NCBI RefSeq assembly: GCF_900129505.1
Contig: NZ_LT670818.1
Location: 7,597,001 to 7,661,000, forward strand
Reading direction: 5' to 3'
Length of the DNA: 64,000 nucleotides
Source: Bradyrhizobium erythrophlei
GTDB lineage: Bacteria; Pseudomonadota; Alphaproteobacteria; Rhizobiales; Xanthobacteraceae
This document shows positions 17,215-25,659 of the stretch, piece by piece. The position numbers and the translations under genes were made by a program. The notes beneath the pieces are model-generated. The model ran no database searches, was not told the DNA's origin, and saw only the letters and a list, made by a program, of their open reading frames with translations. Every line of letters begins with the position of its first letter. Position 1 is the stretch's first letter.

Positions 17215-18426
17215 GTGAGCGGCATTAGGTTAGAAGGCAGGCCCGTTATTGTCGCGATGTGCGTTGGGCAGCTTGGCAGCCTGCTTCCCCATGTCGTGGT
17301 GCCATCCATCCTGGCTGCGTTCCTGATTCCGGAATGGCATTTGAGCGGTGCGCAGGCGGGGCTGCTGGCGGGTTCCGGCGCGGCCGGTTACATGTGCGCC
17401 GTGCCGGTGCTGGCGACGCTGACCGATCGCATCGATGCGCGCAAAATCCTGATCGCGGGCTCAGCCTTAAGCGCACTCGGCACCCTGCTGTTCGGCCTGT
17501 ATGCGTCGGGACTTTGGTCCGGCGCATTCTTCAACGCCCTCGCCGGTGTCGGCTTCGCCGGGGCCTACATGCCCGGCCTCAAGGCGCTGACCGATCGTCT
17601 GGCACCCGGCGAATCGTCGCGCGCGATCACGCTCTATAAGTCGAGCTTCTCATTCGGCGTCGGCCTGTCCTTCCTGATCTCGCAACTGGTCGCGGAAGGC
17701 TGGGGCTGGCGTGCCGCATTCGCAGTGACGGCCTTTGGCCCACTGGTGATGCTGACGGTCTGCTTGCTGCTGCGGCCGGTCGAACCAAGACCCGCGCAGG
17801 GCCGCCTCCTGGATTTCGCGCCGGTGTTTCAGAACACGGAAGCCATCGGGTTCGTGCTCGGCTATGGCGCGCATTGTTTCGAGCTCTACGGCATCAGGAC
17901 CTGGATCGTCGCGTTCTGGACTTTCGTGACGATGAGGAATTCGCAAACCCCTGTTCTGACGCCCATCGTCGTCAGCGTGCTGTTCTCCGTGCTCGCGATG
18001 CCCGCGAGCATCCTCGGCAACGAATTCGCGCTGCGGATCGGCCGGCATCGCGCCATTACGGCCGTGATGTTCGCCTCCGCCGTGGTGGCACTGCTGATCG
18101 GAATATTCGCCGACAAATCGCCATGGTTCTTGCTGCCCCTGATCCTGGCCTACGCGATCACGGTGCCGGCCGACTCCGGCGCATTGACATCGGGGATGGC
18201 GATGGCCGCCGAACCCAGATATCGGGGAGCAACGATGGCGATGCATTCGACGATAGGCTTCAGCCTGTCGGCGCTCGGCGCATGGGTCGTCGGCGTCGCG
18301 CTGGATGCGGCAGGCGGTCCACAAAGTCCGGCGGCCTGGATGGCGGCGTTCACGGTGCTGGCGGCGGGGATCATGTCCGGTCCGGTGGCGCTGTATTGGT
18401 CCAGACGGACGGCGCTGCAGGCATGA
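17215..18426 (+). CDS. MFS transporter of the ars module (first of pair)
   Basis: A 403-residue, 12-helix major facilitator. The helix 2-3 loop ATLTDRIDARKILI is the motif-A equivalent; TLYKSSFSFGVGLSFL lies in helix 5. It starts at a GTG ten bases after the flavoprotein stop; no strong ribosome site is seen, so coupling is likely. It overlaps the next MFS gene by four bases. Arsenic modules elsewhere use MFS exporters such as ArsJ, ArsK and ArsP-like pumps; this one resembles none closely enough to name, but co-regulation with arsR suggests export of an arsenical. Confidence 0.8.
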   Translation: MSGIRLEGRPVIVAMCVGQLGSLLPHVVVPSILAAFLIPEWHLSGAQAGLLAGSGAAGYMCAVPVLATLTDRIDARKILIAGSALSALGTLLFGLYASGLWSGAFFNALAGVGFAGAYMPGLKALTDRLAPGESSRAITLYKSSFSFGVGLSFLISQLVAEGWGWRAAFAVTAFGPLVMLTVCLLLRPVEPRPAQGRLLDFAPVFQNTEAIGFVLGYGAHCFELYGIRTWIVAFWTFVTMRNSQTPVLTPIVVSVLFSVLAMPASILGNEFALRIGRHRAITAVMFASAVVALLIGIFADKSPWFLLPLILAYAITVPADSGALTSGMAMAAEPRYRGATMAMHSTIGFSLSALGAWVVGVALDAAGGPQSPAAWMAAFTVLAAGIMSGPVALYWSRRTALQA

Positions 18427-19589
18427 GCGGGCGTCAGCTTCCGATCATTTTGGGCCTCGGCACCTCGCAAACGCTGGCGTGGGCTTCCAGCTACTACCTG
18501 CCTGCGATCCTGGCCGATCCGATCGCACGCGATCTCGGCGTGTCCTCGAACTGGATTTTTGCCGCCTTCTCGGCCTCGCTGGTGATCTCGGCGCTGCTCG
18601 GCCCGCGCATCGGCCGGCAGATCGATCTCGTCGGCGGCAGGTCCGTGCTGTCGATCTCCAACCTGACGCTGGCGGCGGGACTGGTACTGCTCGGCGCGAC
18701 CTATTCGGTTCCGGTCCTTGTCATCGCCTGGCTGCTGCTCGGCGTAGGCATGGCCTTTGGCCTCTACGACGCCGCCTTCGCCGCGCTCGGACGCATGCAT
18801 GGCGACACCGCCCGTCGCTCGATCACCGGCATCACCCTGCTGGCGGGTTTTGCCTCGACCGTGGGATGGCCGCTGACGGCCTTCGGGCTTGAACACATCG
18901 GCTGGCGCGACACCTGCTTCGCCTGGGCCGCCGCGCACATCCTGATCGGCCTGCCGATCAATTTCTTCATGCTGCCGCCCGTGAAGGGCGCCAGGACGGC
19001 GGTCGCGGCATCGACAAAACCGCACATCCCGATCGACCGGACCATGGTGCTGCTAGCATTCGCCTTCGCCGCGGCCTGGAGCGTCACGGGCGCGATGGCG
19101 GCGCATCTGCCGCGCATCCTGGAGGCGGCCGGCGCGACTTCGCTGCAGGCGGTGACGGCCGGTGCCTTGATCGGACCGGCGCAGGTAGCCGCCCGCATCA
19201 TCGAAGCCAGCTTGCTCAGCCGCTTTCATCCGCTGGTCTCGACCCGCCTTGCCTGCCTGACCCACCCGATCGGCGCCGCCATCTTGGCGCTTTTTGGGGG
19301 CGGCGCCGCCGGCGTGTTCGCGGTCTTTCATGGCGCCGGCAACGGCATTCTCACCATCGCGCGCGGCACGCTGCCGCTGGCGATCTTCGGCCCCGAAAAC
19401 TATGGCTACCGGCTCGGCGTCATCGGTGCGCCGGCGCGGATGGCGCAGGCTGCAGCGCCTTTGGCCTTCGGTCTCTTGATCGACAGCATGGGAAGCCGAA
19501 TCCTGATCGTCTCCTCGGCGCTCAGCCTTTCCGCGCTATTGGCGCTGTCGCTGTTGCGGCAGCCGCAACGCGCGGATGTGAAGACTTAA
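18423..19589 (+). CDS. MFS transporter of the ars module (second of pair)
   Basis: A 388-residue, 12-helix major facilitator. The ATG at 18423 overlaps the preceding stop as ATGA, so translation is coupled. It begins GLGTSQTLAWASSYYLPAIL, resembling the cyanate/2-nitroimidazole (CynX/NimT-like) and related MFS groups. The RIGRQIDLVGGRSVL loop is the motif-A equivalent. It differs from its neighbour, so this is not a recent duplication. Two full-length MFS proteins could act separately or, less usually, as a heteromer. The substrate is unknown; an arsenic compound is suggested by the operon. Confidence 0.8.
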   Translation: MSGRQLPIILGLGTSQTLAWASSYYLPAILADPIARDLGVSSNWIFAAFSASLVISALLGPRIGRQIDLVGGRSVLSISNLTLAAGLVLLGATYSVPVLVIAWLLLGVGMAFGLYDAAFAALGRMHGDTARRSITGITLLAGFASTVGWPLTAFGLEHIGWRDTCFAWAAAHILIGLPINFFMLPPVKGARTAVAASTKPHIPIDRTMVLLAFAFAAAWSVTGAMAAHLPRILEAAGATSLQAVTAGALIGPAQVAARIIEASLLSRFHPLVSTRLACLTHPIGAAILALFGGGAAGVFAVFHGAGNGILTIARGTLPLAIFGPENYGYRLGVIGAPARMAQAAAPLAFGLLIDSMGSRILIVSSALSLSALLALSLLRQPQRADVKT

Positions 19590-19637
19590 GCTGCATTTGC
19601 CCTTCCAATTCCGCGGCATTTCGAGCAAAAGCACGGC

Positions 19638-19829
19638 ATGGAAAAGCAGCCCGAACCGACCGACGGATTCAAAGGCCTTGTGCGCTGGGCGACGACCCCG
19701 CCGCAATCGGTGGCGGTCTATTTTGTGATTCTTGTGCTGGTGTTGGGGATGTCGTTCTACGCGGGCACGCTCAGCCCGAAGAAGCAGGCCGGCACGGCGC
19801 TTCCGCCCGCCACCGCGCCACGCAATTAG
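19638..19829 (+). CDS. Small single-pass membrane protein, unknown
   Basis: 63 residues: polar N-terminus, one hydrophobic helix (about residues 24-42, YFVILVLVLGMSFYAG), then a short Pro/Ala-rich tail. No recognised domain and no clear ribosome site. It sits 48 bp after the MFS pair and its end overlaps the convergent DMT transporter gene by four bases. The codon pattern fits the genome, which argues for a real gene. The function cannot be stated. Confidence 0.45.
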   Translation: MEKQPEPTDGFKGLVRWATTPPQSVAVYFVILVLVLGMSFYAGTLSPKKQAGTALPPATAPRN

Positions 19830-20713
19830 GCTCCATAAACCTTCTTCGCCTCGGTCGTCGCGATCCAGATTCCGGCAAACACCGCGACCAGCCCGGCGAC
19901 GAGGTTGGCCGTGATCGGTTCGCCGACGAGCTGCGTCGCGAGCAAGCCCGCCGCGATCGGGTTCACGGTCATGGTACTGGCGACACGCGTCGGGGTCGCG
20001 CGCTCCAGCGCCATGACCCACAGGATGAACGCCAGCGCGCCGCCGCCGACACCGAGATAGATGCCGGCAATCCATTGCGGGGGCCCGAGACTGCCGAGGG
20101 CTGTGAGGCTGCCCGTGAACGCTCCCACCACGACCAGCGCGGCGGCGCCGGCGCCCATGCCGACAGTGAGGAAACCGAGCGCGCTCGATCGCCGGATGAA
20201 CGGGCGGGACCACACGTTATAAAAGGCCATGCACAGGACCGCGCCGGTCATGATCAGTTCGCCGCGCCACGCGCCTTGCGGCGCCGCCGACAGGCCGGAG
20301 GCAAGGGCTGCGATGACGCCGAGCACGGCGGCGCAGACACCGATCGTCTTCCGCAGGGTCAGCGCCTCGACCCCGAGCAGCGCGCCGACCACCATGGTGT
20401 GCAGCGGCAGCGTCGCCAGCGCGAGGCTGGCACGGGCCGCGGTCGTGTAGCCGATCGCGATGTTATAGAGGACGAAGAACAGGCCGAAGAAGCACAGCCC
20501 CAACAGCATCACGGCATGCCAATCGCGGCGCGGCGGCCAGCGCACGCCAAGCAACAATGCGATCGGCAGCAGGCAGGCAAAACCAATGCCCCAGCGCAGG
20601 ATGGCGAGCGCGATCGGATCGGCATTGCCGACGAGATAGCGCGTGATCGCCGCCGCCGACCCGCCGAGGCAACTCGACGCCAGGGCGATCGCCACCCCGA
20701 TCCATTCGCTCAC
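19826..20713 (-). CDS. EamA/DMT-family transporter
   Basis: A 295-residue, ten-helix drug/metabolite transporter with two EamA repeats (first half ending near residue 135, second starting around ELIMTGAVLCMAFYNVW). The family exports amino acids, nucleobases or toxic metabolites; the substrate is not determinable. The GTG at 20713 has AGGGGA immediately in front, closer than usual, so the true start may lie slightly downstream. Convergent with the small membrane protein gene. Confidence 0.82.
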   Translation of the reverse strand: MSEWIGVAIALASSCLGGSAAAITRYLVGNADPIALAILRWGIGFACLLPIALLLGVRWPPRRDWHAVMLLGLCFFGLFFVLYNIAIGYTTAARASLALATLPLHTMVVGALLGVEALTLRKTIGVCAAVLGVIAALASGLSAAPQGAWRGELIMTGAVLCMAFYNVWSRPFIRRSSALGFLTVGMGAGAAALVVVGAFTGSLTALGSLGPPQWIAGIYLGVGGGALAFILWVMALERATPTRVASTMTVNPIAAGLLATQLVGEPITANLVAGLVAVFAGIWIATTEAKKVYGA

Positions 20714-20764
20714 TCCCCTGTCCCCCGTGTCTGGCCGCCTCGGCTCAGGCGGACCTGCCGCTCC

Positions 20765-21595
20765 CTAGTCGTAAAACTCGGGCGACATCTTCTGCCCGTC
20801 GCGCTGCGCCTTGTCGTGGTTGATCCACAGCTGCGCATGCTCCTTCGCCAGCGTGTCCGCGATCTTCTGCATCGAGGCCAGTGTCTGCTCCTTGTTGAAG
20901 TTGAGGGAAGGAACCCGGCGGTTGTCCCAATTGTCTCTGAAATGCACGGCATCGCCGGACAGAACCACCGCGCCGGTCTTCGGCAGCTTCACCAGCAGCG
21001 ACTGATGACCCGGCGTATGTCCCGGCGTCGAAAGAATGGTCACGCTGCCATCGCCGAAGATGTCGCGGTCCCCTTCCAGCTCGGTAACGGGATGTCCCGG
21101 CTTGAACCGCGGCTCGTTGTTGGCACCCGGCCATTCATATTCGGCTTTCTGCACATAGAGCATCGTCGTCGTAAACAGCTCGACATTGCCGATATGGTCG
21201 GGATGGGTGTGCGACACCGCCATCGCCTTGATGTCGGCTGGCTTGACCCCGAGCTGATCGAGCTGAGCGACAAGAGTCTTCGGACGGTGCCAGTAAACCG
21301 CCTTCGGATCTGCCGGCGCCAGCCCGTTCGGCATCGCCGCCACCGCATCGGAAATGCCGGTGTCCCACAGGAACCAGCCCTGCGTGTGCTTGATGAGGTA
21401 GCAGGTGTCGACGAAGTCCATCGACTTGCCTTCGTTGACGCCGGGCGACCAGCGCGAGATGTCGCCGGCGACGCCTTCGCCGCAACTGAGAATGTAGACT
21501 TTCTCGACGCCGGGCTTGCCCGACTGCGCATGACCGGGACTTGCCGCGGAGATGGCCGACAACAGCGCAGCAACGAGAATGCTTGCTCGGTTCAT
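20765..21595 (-). CDS. Secreted metallo-beta-lactamase-fold hydrolase (AHL lactonase-like)
   Basis: 276 residues with a cleavable signal peptide (cut near SPGHAQS, residue 24), so periplasmic or exported. The dinuclear zinc motif HxHxDH is present as SHTHPDHIGN (about residue 128), followed by TPGHTPGH (about 192), the bridging Asp in SGDAVH and a late His in INHD. The overall pattern resembles N-acyl homoserine lactonases and related quorum-quenching lactonases of the AttM/AiiA branch, but most of those lack a signal peptide. Lactonase activity is therefore a hypothesis. AAGGAG precedes the ATG. It is likely a single-gene unit. Confidence 0.8.
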   Translation of the reverse strand: MNRASILVAALLSAISAASPGHAQSGKPGVEKVYILSCGEGVAGDISRWSPGVNEGKSMDFVDTCYLIKHTQGWFLWDTGISDAVAAMPNGLAPADPKAVYWHRPKTLVAQLDQLGVKPADIKAMAVSHTHPDHIGNVELFTTTMLYVQKAEYEWPGANNEPRFKPGHPVTELEGDRDIFGDGSVTILSTPGHTPGHQSLLVKLPKTGAVVLSGDAVHFRDNWDNRRVPSLNFNKEQTLASMQKIADTLAKEHAQLWINHDKAQRDGQKMSPEFYD

Positions 21596-21701
21596 GTGAT
21601 CTTCTCCTTCGCCGGCAGACCTCGAATTCCACGCCGATGGCGATATTACTTCAACACGAGTTCTCCATCCAGACGCGACGCTGTGCCGACAGGAGCGATC
21701 A

Positions 21702-22151
21702 CTATCGCGCGATCAGTTGCAGGATAAGTACGCAGGCCATGCGCGCGAAGCTGAACATATGATCGCGGCACACCGCGCGCGCCAGCCGCGACTGCTCTTC
21801 CGCCGTGTCCGTACCCATTCCCAGTCGACGGGCGTTCGGAACGGTGCGCATCATCGTAGGCACGAAACCGCTTGCCGCCAACAGCAGCGAGCCCCAGCCG
21901 ATCCACCATGCGGTTTCGCGCTGCACGATCTCGGCGCAAATGGCGGCAAGTGTCAGCAGCATCACCACAGCGACGAGACGGTTCATCGGATAGGCTTCGG
22001 TGGTGACCCGGCGGTAATAGGCCGAAATCGAGCTCAGCACTTCCGGCGGCAACACATCGCCGGCGTGTTTTCGCGTCTGCACGTCGAACATCAGATCGAA
22101 CCACAGGACGGCAAGCAGGAAGCCGGCGCCTGCCGCGGCGAATGCATGCAT
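21702..22151 (-). CDS. Four-helix membrane protein, unknown
   Basis: 149 residues with about four hydrophobic helices (residues 3-23, 58-80, 84-103, 130-147), no signal cleavage site and no domain I recognise. The conserved-looking LWFDLMFDVQ near the N-terminus and the charged RTVPNARRLGMG loop resemble hypothetical membrane proteins found across Bradyrhizobium. It lies downstream of a decayed transporter gene on the same strand. The role is unknown. Confidence 0.65.
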   Translation of the reverse strand: MHAFAAAGAGFLLAVLWFDLMFDVQTRKHAGDVLPPEVLSSISAYYRRVTTEAYPMNRLVAVVMLLTLAAICAEIVQRETAWWIGWGSLLLAASGFVPTMMRTVPNARRLGMGTDTAEEQSRLARAVCRDHMFSFARMACVLILQLIAR

Positions 22152-22224
22152 GCCACCATCCCCGGAGCGTCTTGCGACTCTATAGCAGTCCCGACCCGCC
22201 GGGAGAGGCAGAAAGCGGCGCCGC

Positions 22225-22775
22225 TCAAAAGACCAGCGACAAGCCCGAAAACAACAGAATCAAAAGAATGATTCGCCGGAATGCCAACTCGTTGACGCTG
22301 CGGAACATTACGATGCCAAGCAGGGTGCCGGCCGCCAGCGCCGGCAAGCTGACAACGAAGTCGACGACGAGCTTCGACGACAGGCTGCTGTGCGACAGCA
22401 TCAGTGCCAGCGCAAAAATCTGCATGGCGGCGATGAACGGCTGGACCAGCCGGCACTGCTGGTTCTTCGGCACGCCGTGCATATCGCACCAGATCGTCGG
22501 CAACGCGCCCGGCATCGCCGTGAACCGCCGATCAGGCAGCCGCCAAATCCGACCAGGGCGTTCCTGCCCCGATTTTCCATCTGACGAATGCATGTCAGCG
22601 TCGGCCGAAACAACGAGTATCCCGCATACACAGCGACGACCGCGCCAAATCCCGCTCGTGGCACGTTGGTGTGTTGAAGCAGATAAACTGCGATTGGCAC
22701 CCCGGTCAGCCCTCCGATGATCAGAGCCAGACTCTCCCTCCATTGAATGTTCTTGCGCAAAAGGACATCTTCGCT
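22225..22775 (-). pseudogene. TauE/SafE-family permease remnant
   Basis: Two frames must be joined to read the protein. The upstream part (RKNIQWRESLALIIGGLTGV to LVGFGGCLIGG) is in one frame. The downstream part (FTAMPGALPTIWCDMHGVPK to the C-terminus at 22225) is in another, with one base missing near 22523-22524. About 80 N-terminal residues including the first helices are also absent, since upstream sequence shows no continuation. The family exports sulfoacetate, sulfite or similar anions. Truncation plus frameshift make this non-functional even if the single-base shift were an error. Confidence 0.75.
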
Positions 22776-23327
22776 CCCGGCTTCCCAGTGGAGTTGACTG
22801 TTTCAAGGACGATTTGCGGAACTTTGTTCCTCAGCGATGGCGCGCCGGTCCTTTTTGCGGCATCGGCTTTATGCGCTCGATCGATGAGGTGACGATGTTG
22901 GTGAATGAACCGGGCCGCCTGGAGCCGCCGCGACTCGTGAAGGGTCTCGGAAAAGCTTGAAAAGAAGCCTCTGCCCGAATTTAGTTTTTGCTTGGAAACC
23001 ACGGAAGAAACTGATGCGTCGTCGATCGGCGGGAATTGAGTATGCTTCAACGGATAATCTCAATGCTTTAAATAGCCTTTCTTCGAAAATGACATGATCG
23101 CGCAAAGCTCGTTATGAGCCGCTTCACAAGCTCGGCGATCACAATTTCGCGCGCGACGATGTGGGTTGACGGAAACTTAACGCGGAGGTCGTCCGAGCGG
23201 CGTCAATCGAATGACGGAGGCCCTGTTGTTTTCCTCGCCTCGACTTTGCGGGCAAAACCGGGAGAGATTTCTCCGATTCCGATCTGAAAATGGCGCAGTG
23301 CCGGACTGGACGCGCCGACAAAGCACA
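22776..23327. other. Degenerate region between tauE remnant and chromate genes
   Basis: About 550 bp with no firm gene. A minus-strand frame around 22790-22990 encodes ESRRLQAARFIHQHRHLID, reminiscent of short rhizobial proteins with an Arg/His-rich helix, but it lacks a good start and runs into the tauE remnant. Base composition is more AT-rich than the neighbours. It may be scar sequence left by loss of the 5' half of tauE. Confidence 0.35.
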
Positions 23328-23356
23328 TTGACAGCCCGCGCCGGTTTCGCTGTAAT
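23328..23356 (+). promoter_or_regulatory. Sigma-70-type promoter of the chromate genes
   Basis: TTGACA at 23328-23333 and TGTAAT at 23351-23356 are separated by exactly 17 bp, close to the housekeeping consensus. The following gene starts at 23438, leaving a leader of about 75 bases. Confidence 0.6.
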
Positions 23357-23437
23357 ACGGCCATGGGGGTTATGCGATCCCCCCACGAGGCGACATGCCC
23401 AAGTATCGCGTCCCGTATCTTCCACGAGGGCGCAACC

Positions 23438-24256
23438 ATGTCATCCCCTACAACGATATCAACAGATAAACTTGCTCGCCTGATCGGCACGGCCCATATG
23501 CCGGTGCTGATCGACGTACGTACCGACGAGGATTTTGCCGCCGACCCGCGGCTCATTCCCGGCGCGGTCAGGCGTCACCACGAGGACGTGGCCGGCTGGG
23601 GCGAGGAGTTCTCCGGACGGTCGGCCATCGTCGTCTGCCTGCGTGGGCAAAAACTCGCGCAGGGCACGGCGGCCTGGCTGAGGCACCTCCACGTCGAGGC
23701 CGAGGCGCTCGAAGGCGGCTTTGAGGGCTGGAAGGCGGCCAAGCTGCCGCTGGTGCCGACGTCGAAACTCCCCGCGCGCGATGCACAGGGCCGCACCGTC
23801 TGGGTCACCCGCGCGCGGCCGAAGATCGACCGCATCGCCTGCCCCTGGCTGATCCGGCGTTTCGTCGATCCCAATGCGGTGTTCCTGTTCGTGGCGCCGC
23901 CTGAGGTGGTCGGGGTCGGCGAGCGCTTTAACGCTGTTCCCTTCGACATCGAAAACGTGTTCTGGAGTCATCGCGGCGAACTCTGCACCTTCGATGTGAT
24001 GGTCGAGGAGTTCGGTCTGGCAACGCCGGCCCTGTTGCGGCTGGCGACCATGGTACGCGCCGCCGATACCGCACGGCTCGATCTCAGTCCGGAGGCGCCC
24101 GGGCTGCTCGCGGCATCGCTCGGCCTGTCGCGGATGTATGATGACGATCTCGAACAGCTCGAGGCCGGCATCGCGCTCTACGACGCGTTCTACCGCTGGT
24201 GCCGCGATGCCACCAGCGAGACTCACAACTGGCCCACCAACAAGGCGAAGCCGTGA
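23438..24256 (+). CDS. Rhodanese-ChrB fusion, chromate resistance protein
   Basis: 272 residues. Residues 10-105 form a rhodanese-like domain with DVRTDEDFAAD and an active-site loop at Cys67 (CLRGQK). From about residue 118 (TVWVTRARPKIDRIACPWLIRRFVDP) comes the ChrB C-terminal domain, with a likely metal-binding CTFDVM and DHE-type residues. ChrB-type proteins accompany ChrA chromate exporters and act in regulation or chromate reduction. The ATG at 23438 has GAGGG seven bases upstream; longer in-frame starts are not conserved in form. It overlaps chrA as GTGA. Confidence 0.85.
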   Translation: MSSPTTISTDKLARLIGTAHMPVLIDVRTDEDFAADPRLIPGAVRRHHEDVAGWGEEFSGRSAIVVCLRGQKLAQGTAAWLRHLHVEAEALEGGFEGWKAAKLPLVPTSKLPARDAQGRTVWVTRARPKIDRIACPWLIRRFVDPNAVFLFVAPPEVVGVGERFNAVPFDIENVFWSHRGELCTFDVMVEEFGLATPALLRLATMVRAADTARLDLSPEAPGLLAASLGLSRMYDDDLEQLEAGIALYDAFYRWCRDATSETHNWPTNKAKP

Positions 24257-25650
24257 TCGATATTGCCGCCAGCGAGACGATGAACAACAAGGCTGATGCC
24301 GGCCACGGCATCAGCTTTGGTGAGGCCTTTCGGGTCTGGCTGAGAGTCGCGACCTTGAGTTTCGGCGGCCCGGCCGGGCAGATCGCGGTGATGCACCGCA
24401 TTCTGGTCGAGGAAAAGAACTGGATTTCCGAGAGCCGTTTTCTGCATGCCCTCAACTACTGCATGCTGCTGCCGGGGCCGGAAGCGCAGCAGCTCGCCAC
24501 CTATATCGGCTGGCTGCTGCACCGGACCGCGGGCGGCATCATGGCCGGCGGCCTGTTCATTCTCCCCGGCATCATCGCCATCATGGGCCTGAGCTATATC
24601 TACGCCGCTTTCGGCCACGTCGGATTCGTCGAGGCACTGTTCTTCGGATTGAAGGCCGCGGTGCTGGCGATCGTGATCCAGGCCGTGGTCCGCGTCGGCA
24701 GCCGCGCGCTGCGCAACTCCGTCATGATCGCGCTGGCGGCGGCGGCCTTCGTCGGGATTTTCTTTTTTAATGTGCCCTTCCCGGTCATCATCATCGCTGC
24801 CGGCGTAATCGGTTACCTCGGAGCCAGGAGTGGACGGCCGGAATTCGCCGCCGTGCCGCATGGCGGCGGCAAGAACAGCGCCGCGGTCGACAACCTGCTC
24901 GGCGACGAATTGCCCGACCATGTCCGCCCCAGCGTTCCCCGCGCGCTGAAGGTTGCCGCGATCTGGCTGCTGTTATGGCTGGTGCCGGTCGCGGCCCTCC
25001 TGATCGGCCTCGGCCAGGCCAATGTGTTCAGCCAGATCGCGCTGTTCTTCAGCAAGATGGCGTTGGTGACGTTCGGCGGCGCCTATGCGGTGCTGGCCTA
25101 TGTCGCGCAACAGGCGGTCGAGCATTATCACTGGGTGCAGCCGCGCGAGATGCTGGATGGCCTCGGCATGGCCGAGACCACGCCGGGCCCCCTGATCATG
25201 GTGTTGCAGTTCGTCGGCTTCATGGCCGCCTTTCGCGATCCCGGCACGCTGTCGCCGATGCTGGCCGGCACGCTCGGCGGGCTGTTGGCGACATGGGTGA
25301 CCTTCACCCCCTGCTTCCTCTGGATCTTTCTCGGCGCTCCCTTCATCGAGACCCTGCGCGGCAACAAGGGGCTCGCGGGCGCGCTCACCGCGATCACCGC
25401 CGCCGTGGTCGGCGTCATCCTCAATCTGTCGATCTGGTTCGCGCTGCATACGGTGTTCCGGGAAACCTCGCCGGTGCACTCGTTCGGGCTGTCCTTCGAC
25501 ATGCCGGTGCTGTCGAGCGTCGATCTCCCCGCGCTGGTGCTGGCGATCGCGGCAGCGACCGCGATCTTCCGCTTCAACCTCGGCATGCTGACGGTGCTGG
25601 CGGGATCGTGCGCCGCCGGCGTGCTGCTGCGGCTCGCGGGGGTAATTTAG
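24253..25650 (+). CDS. chrA: Chromate efflux transporter ChrA, two-domain
   Basis: A 465-residue CHR-family protein of the long form, with two homologous halves: TLSFGGPAGQIAVMHR to LPGPEAQQLATYIGW, then ALVTFGGAYAVLAYVAQQ to TTPGPLIMVLQFVG. It carries about 10-12 helices and expels chromate. The GTG at 24253 overlaps the preceding stop and gives coupled translation; an ATG at 24280 is an alternative. With the upstream rhodanese-ChrB gene and strong promoter it forms a two-gene chromate resistance operon. Convergent with the CDF gene. Confidence 0.92.
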   Translation: MIDIAASETMNNKADAGHGISFGEAFRVWLRVATLSFGGPAGQIAVMHRILVEEKNWISESRFLHALNYCMLLPGPEAQQLATYIGWLLHRTAGGIMAGGLFILPGIIAIMGLSYIYAAFGHVGFVEALFFGLKAAVLAIVIQAVVRVGSRALRNSVMIALAAAAFVGIFFFNVPFPVIIIAAGVIGYLGARSGRPEFAAVPHGGGKNSAAVDNLLGDELPDHVRPSVPRALKVAAIWLLLWLVPVAALLIGLGQANVFSQIALFFSKMALVTFGGAYAVLAYVAQQAVEHYHWVQPREMLDGLGMAETTPGPLIMVLQFVGFMAAFRDPGTLSPMLAGTLGGLLATWVTFTPCFLWIFLGAPFIETLRGNKGLAGALTAITAAVVGVILNLSIWFALHTVFRETSPVHSFGLSFDMPVLSSVDLPALVLAIAAATAIFRFNLGMLTVLAGSCAAGVLLRLAGVI

Positions 25651-25659
25651 GCGCGGCGG

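Noticed and set aside
20075..21727. A 550-codon plus-strand frame spanning two genes
   Set aside because: It runs antisense through both the DMT transporter and the hydrolase, each well supported on the minus strand.
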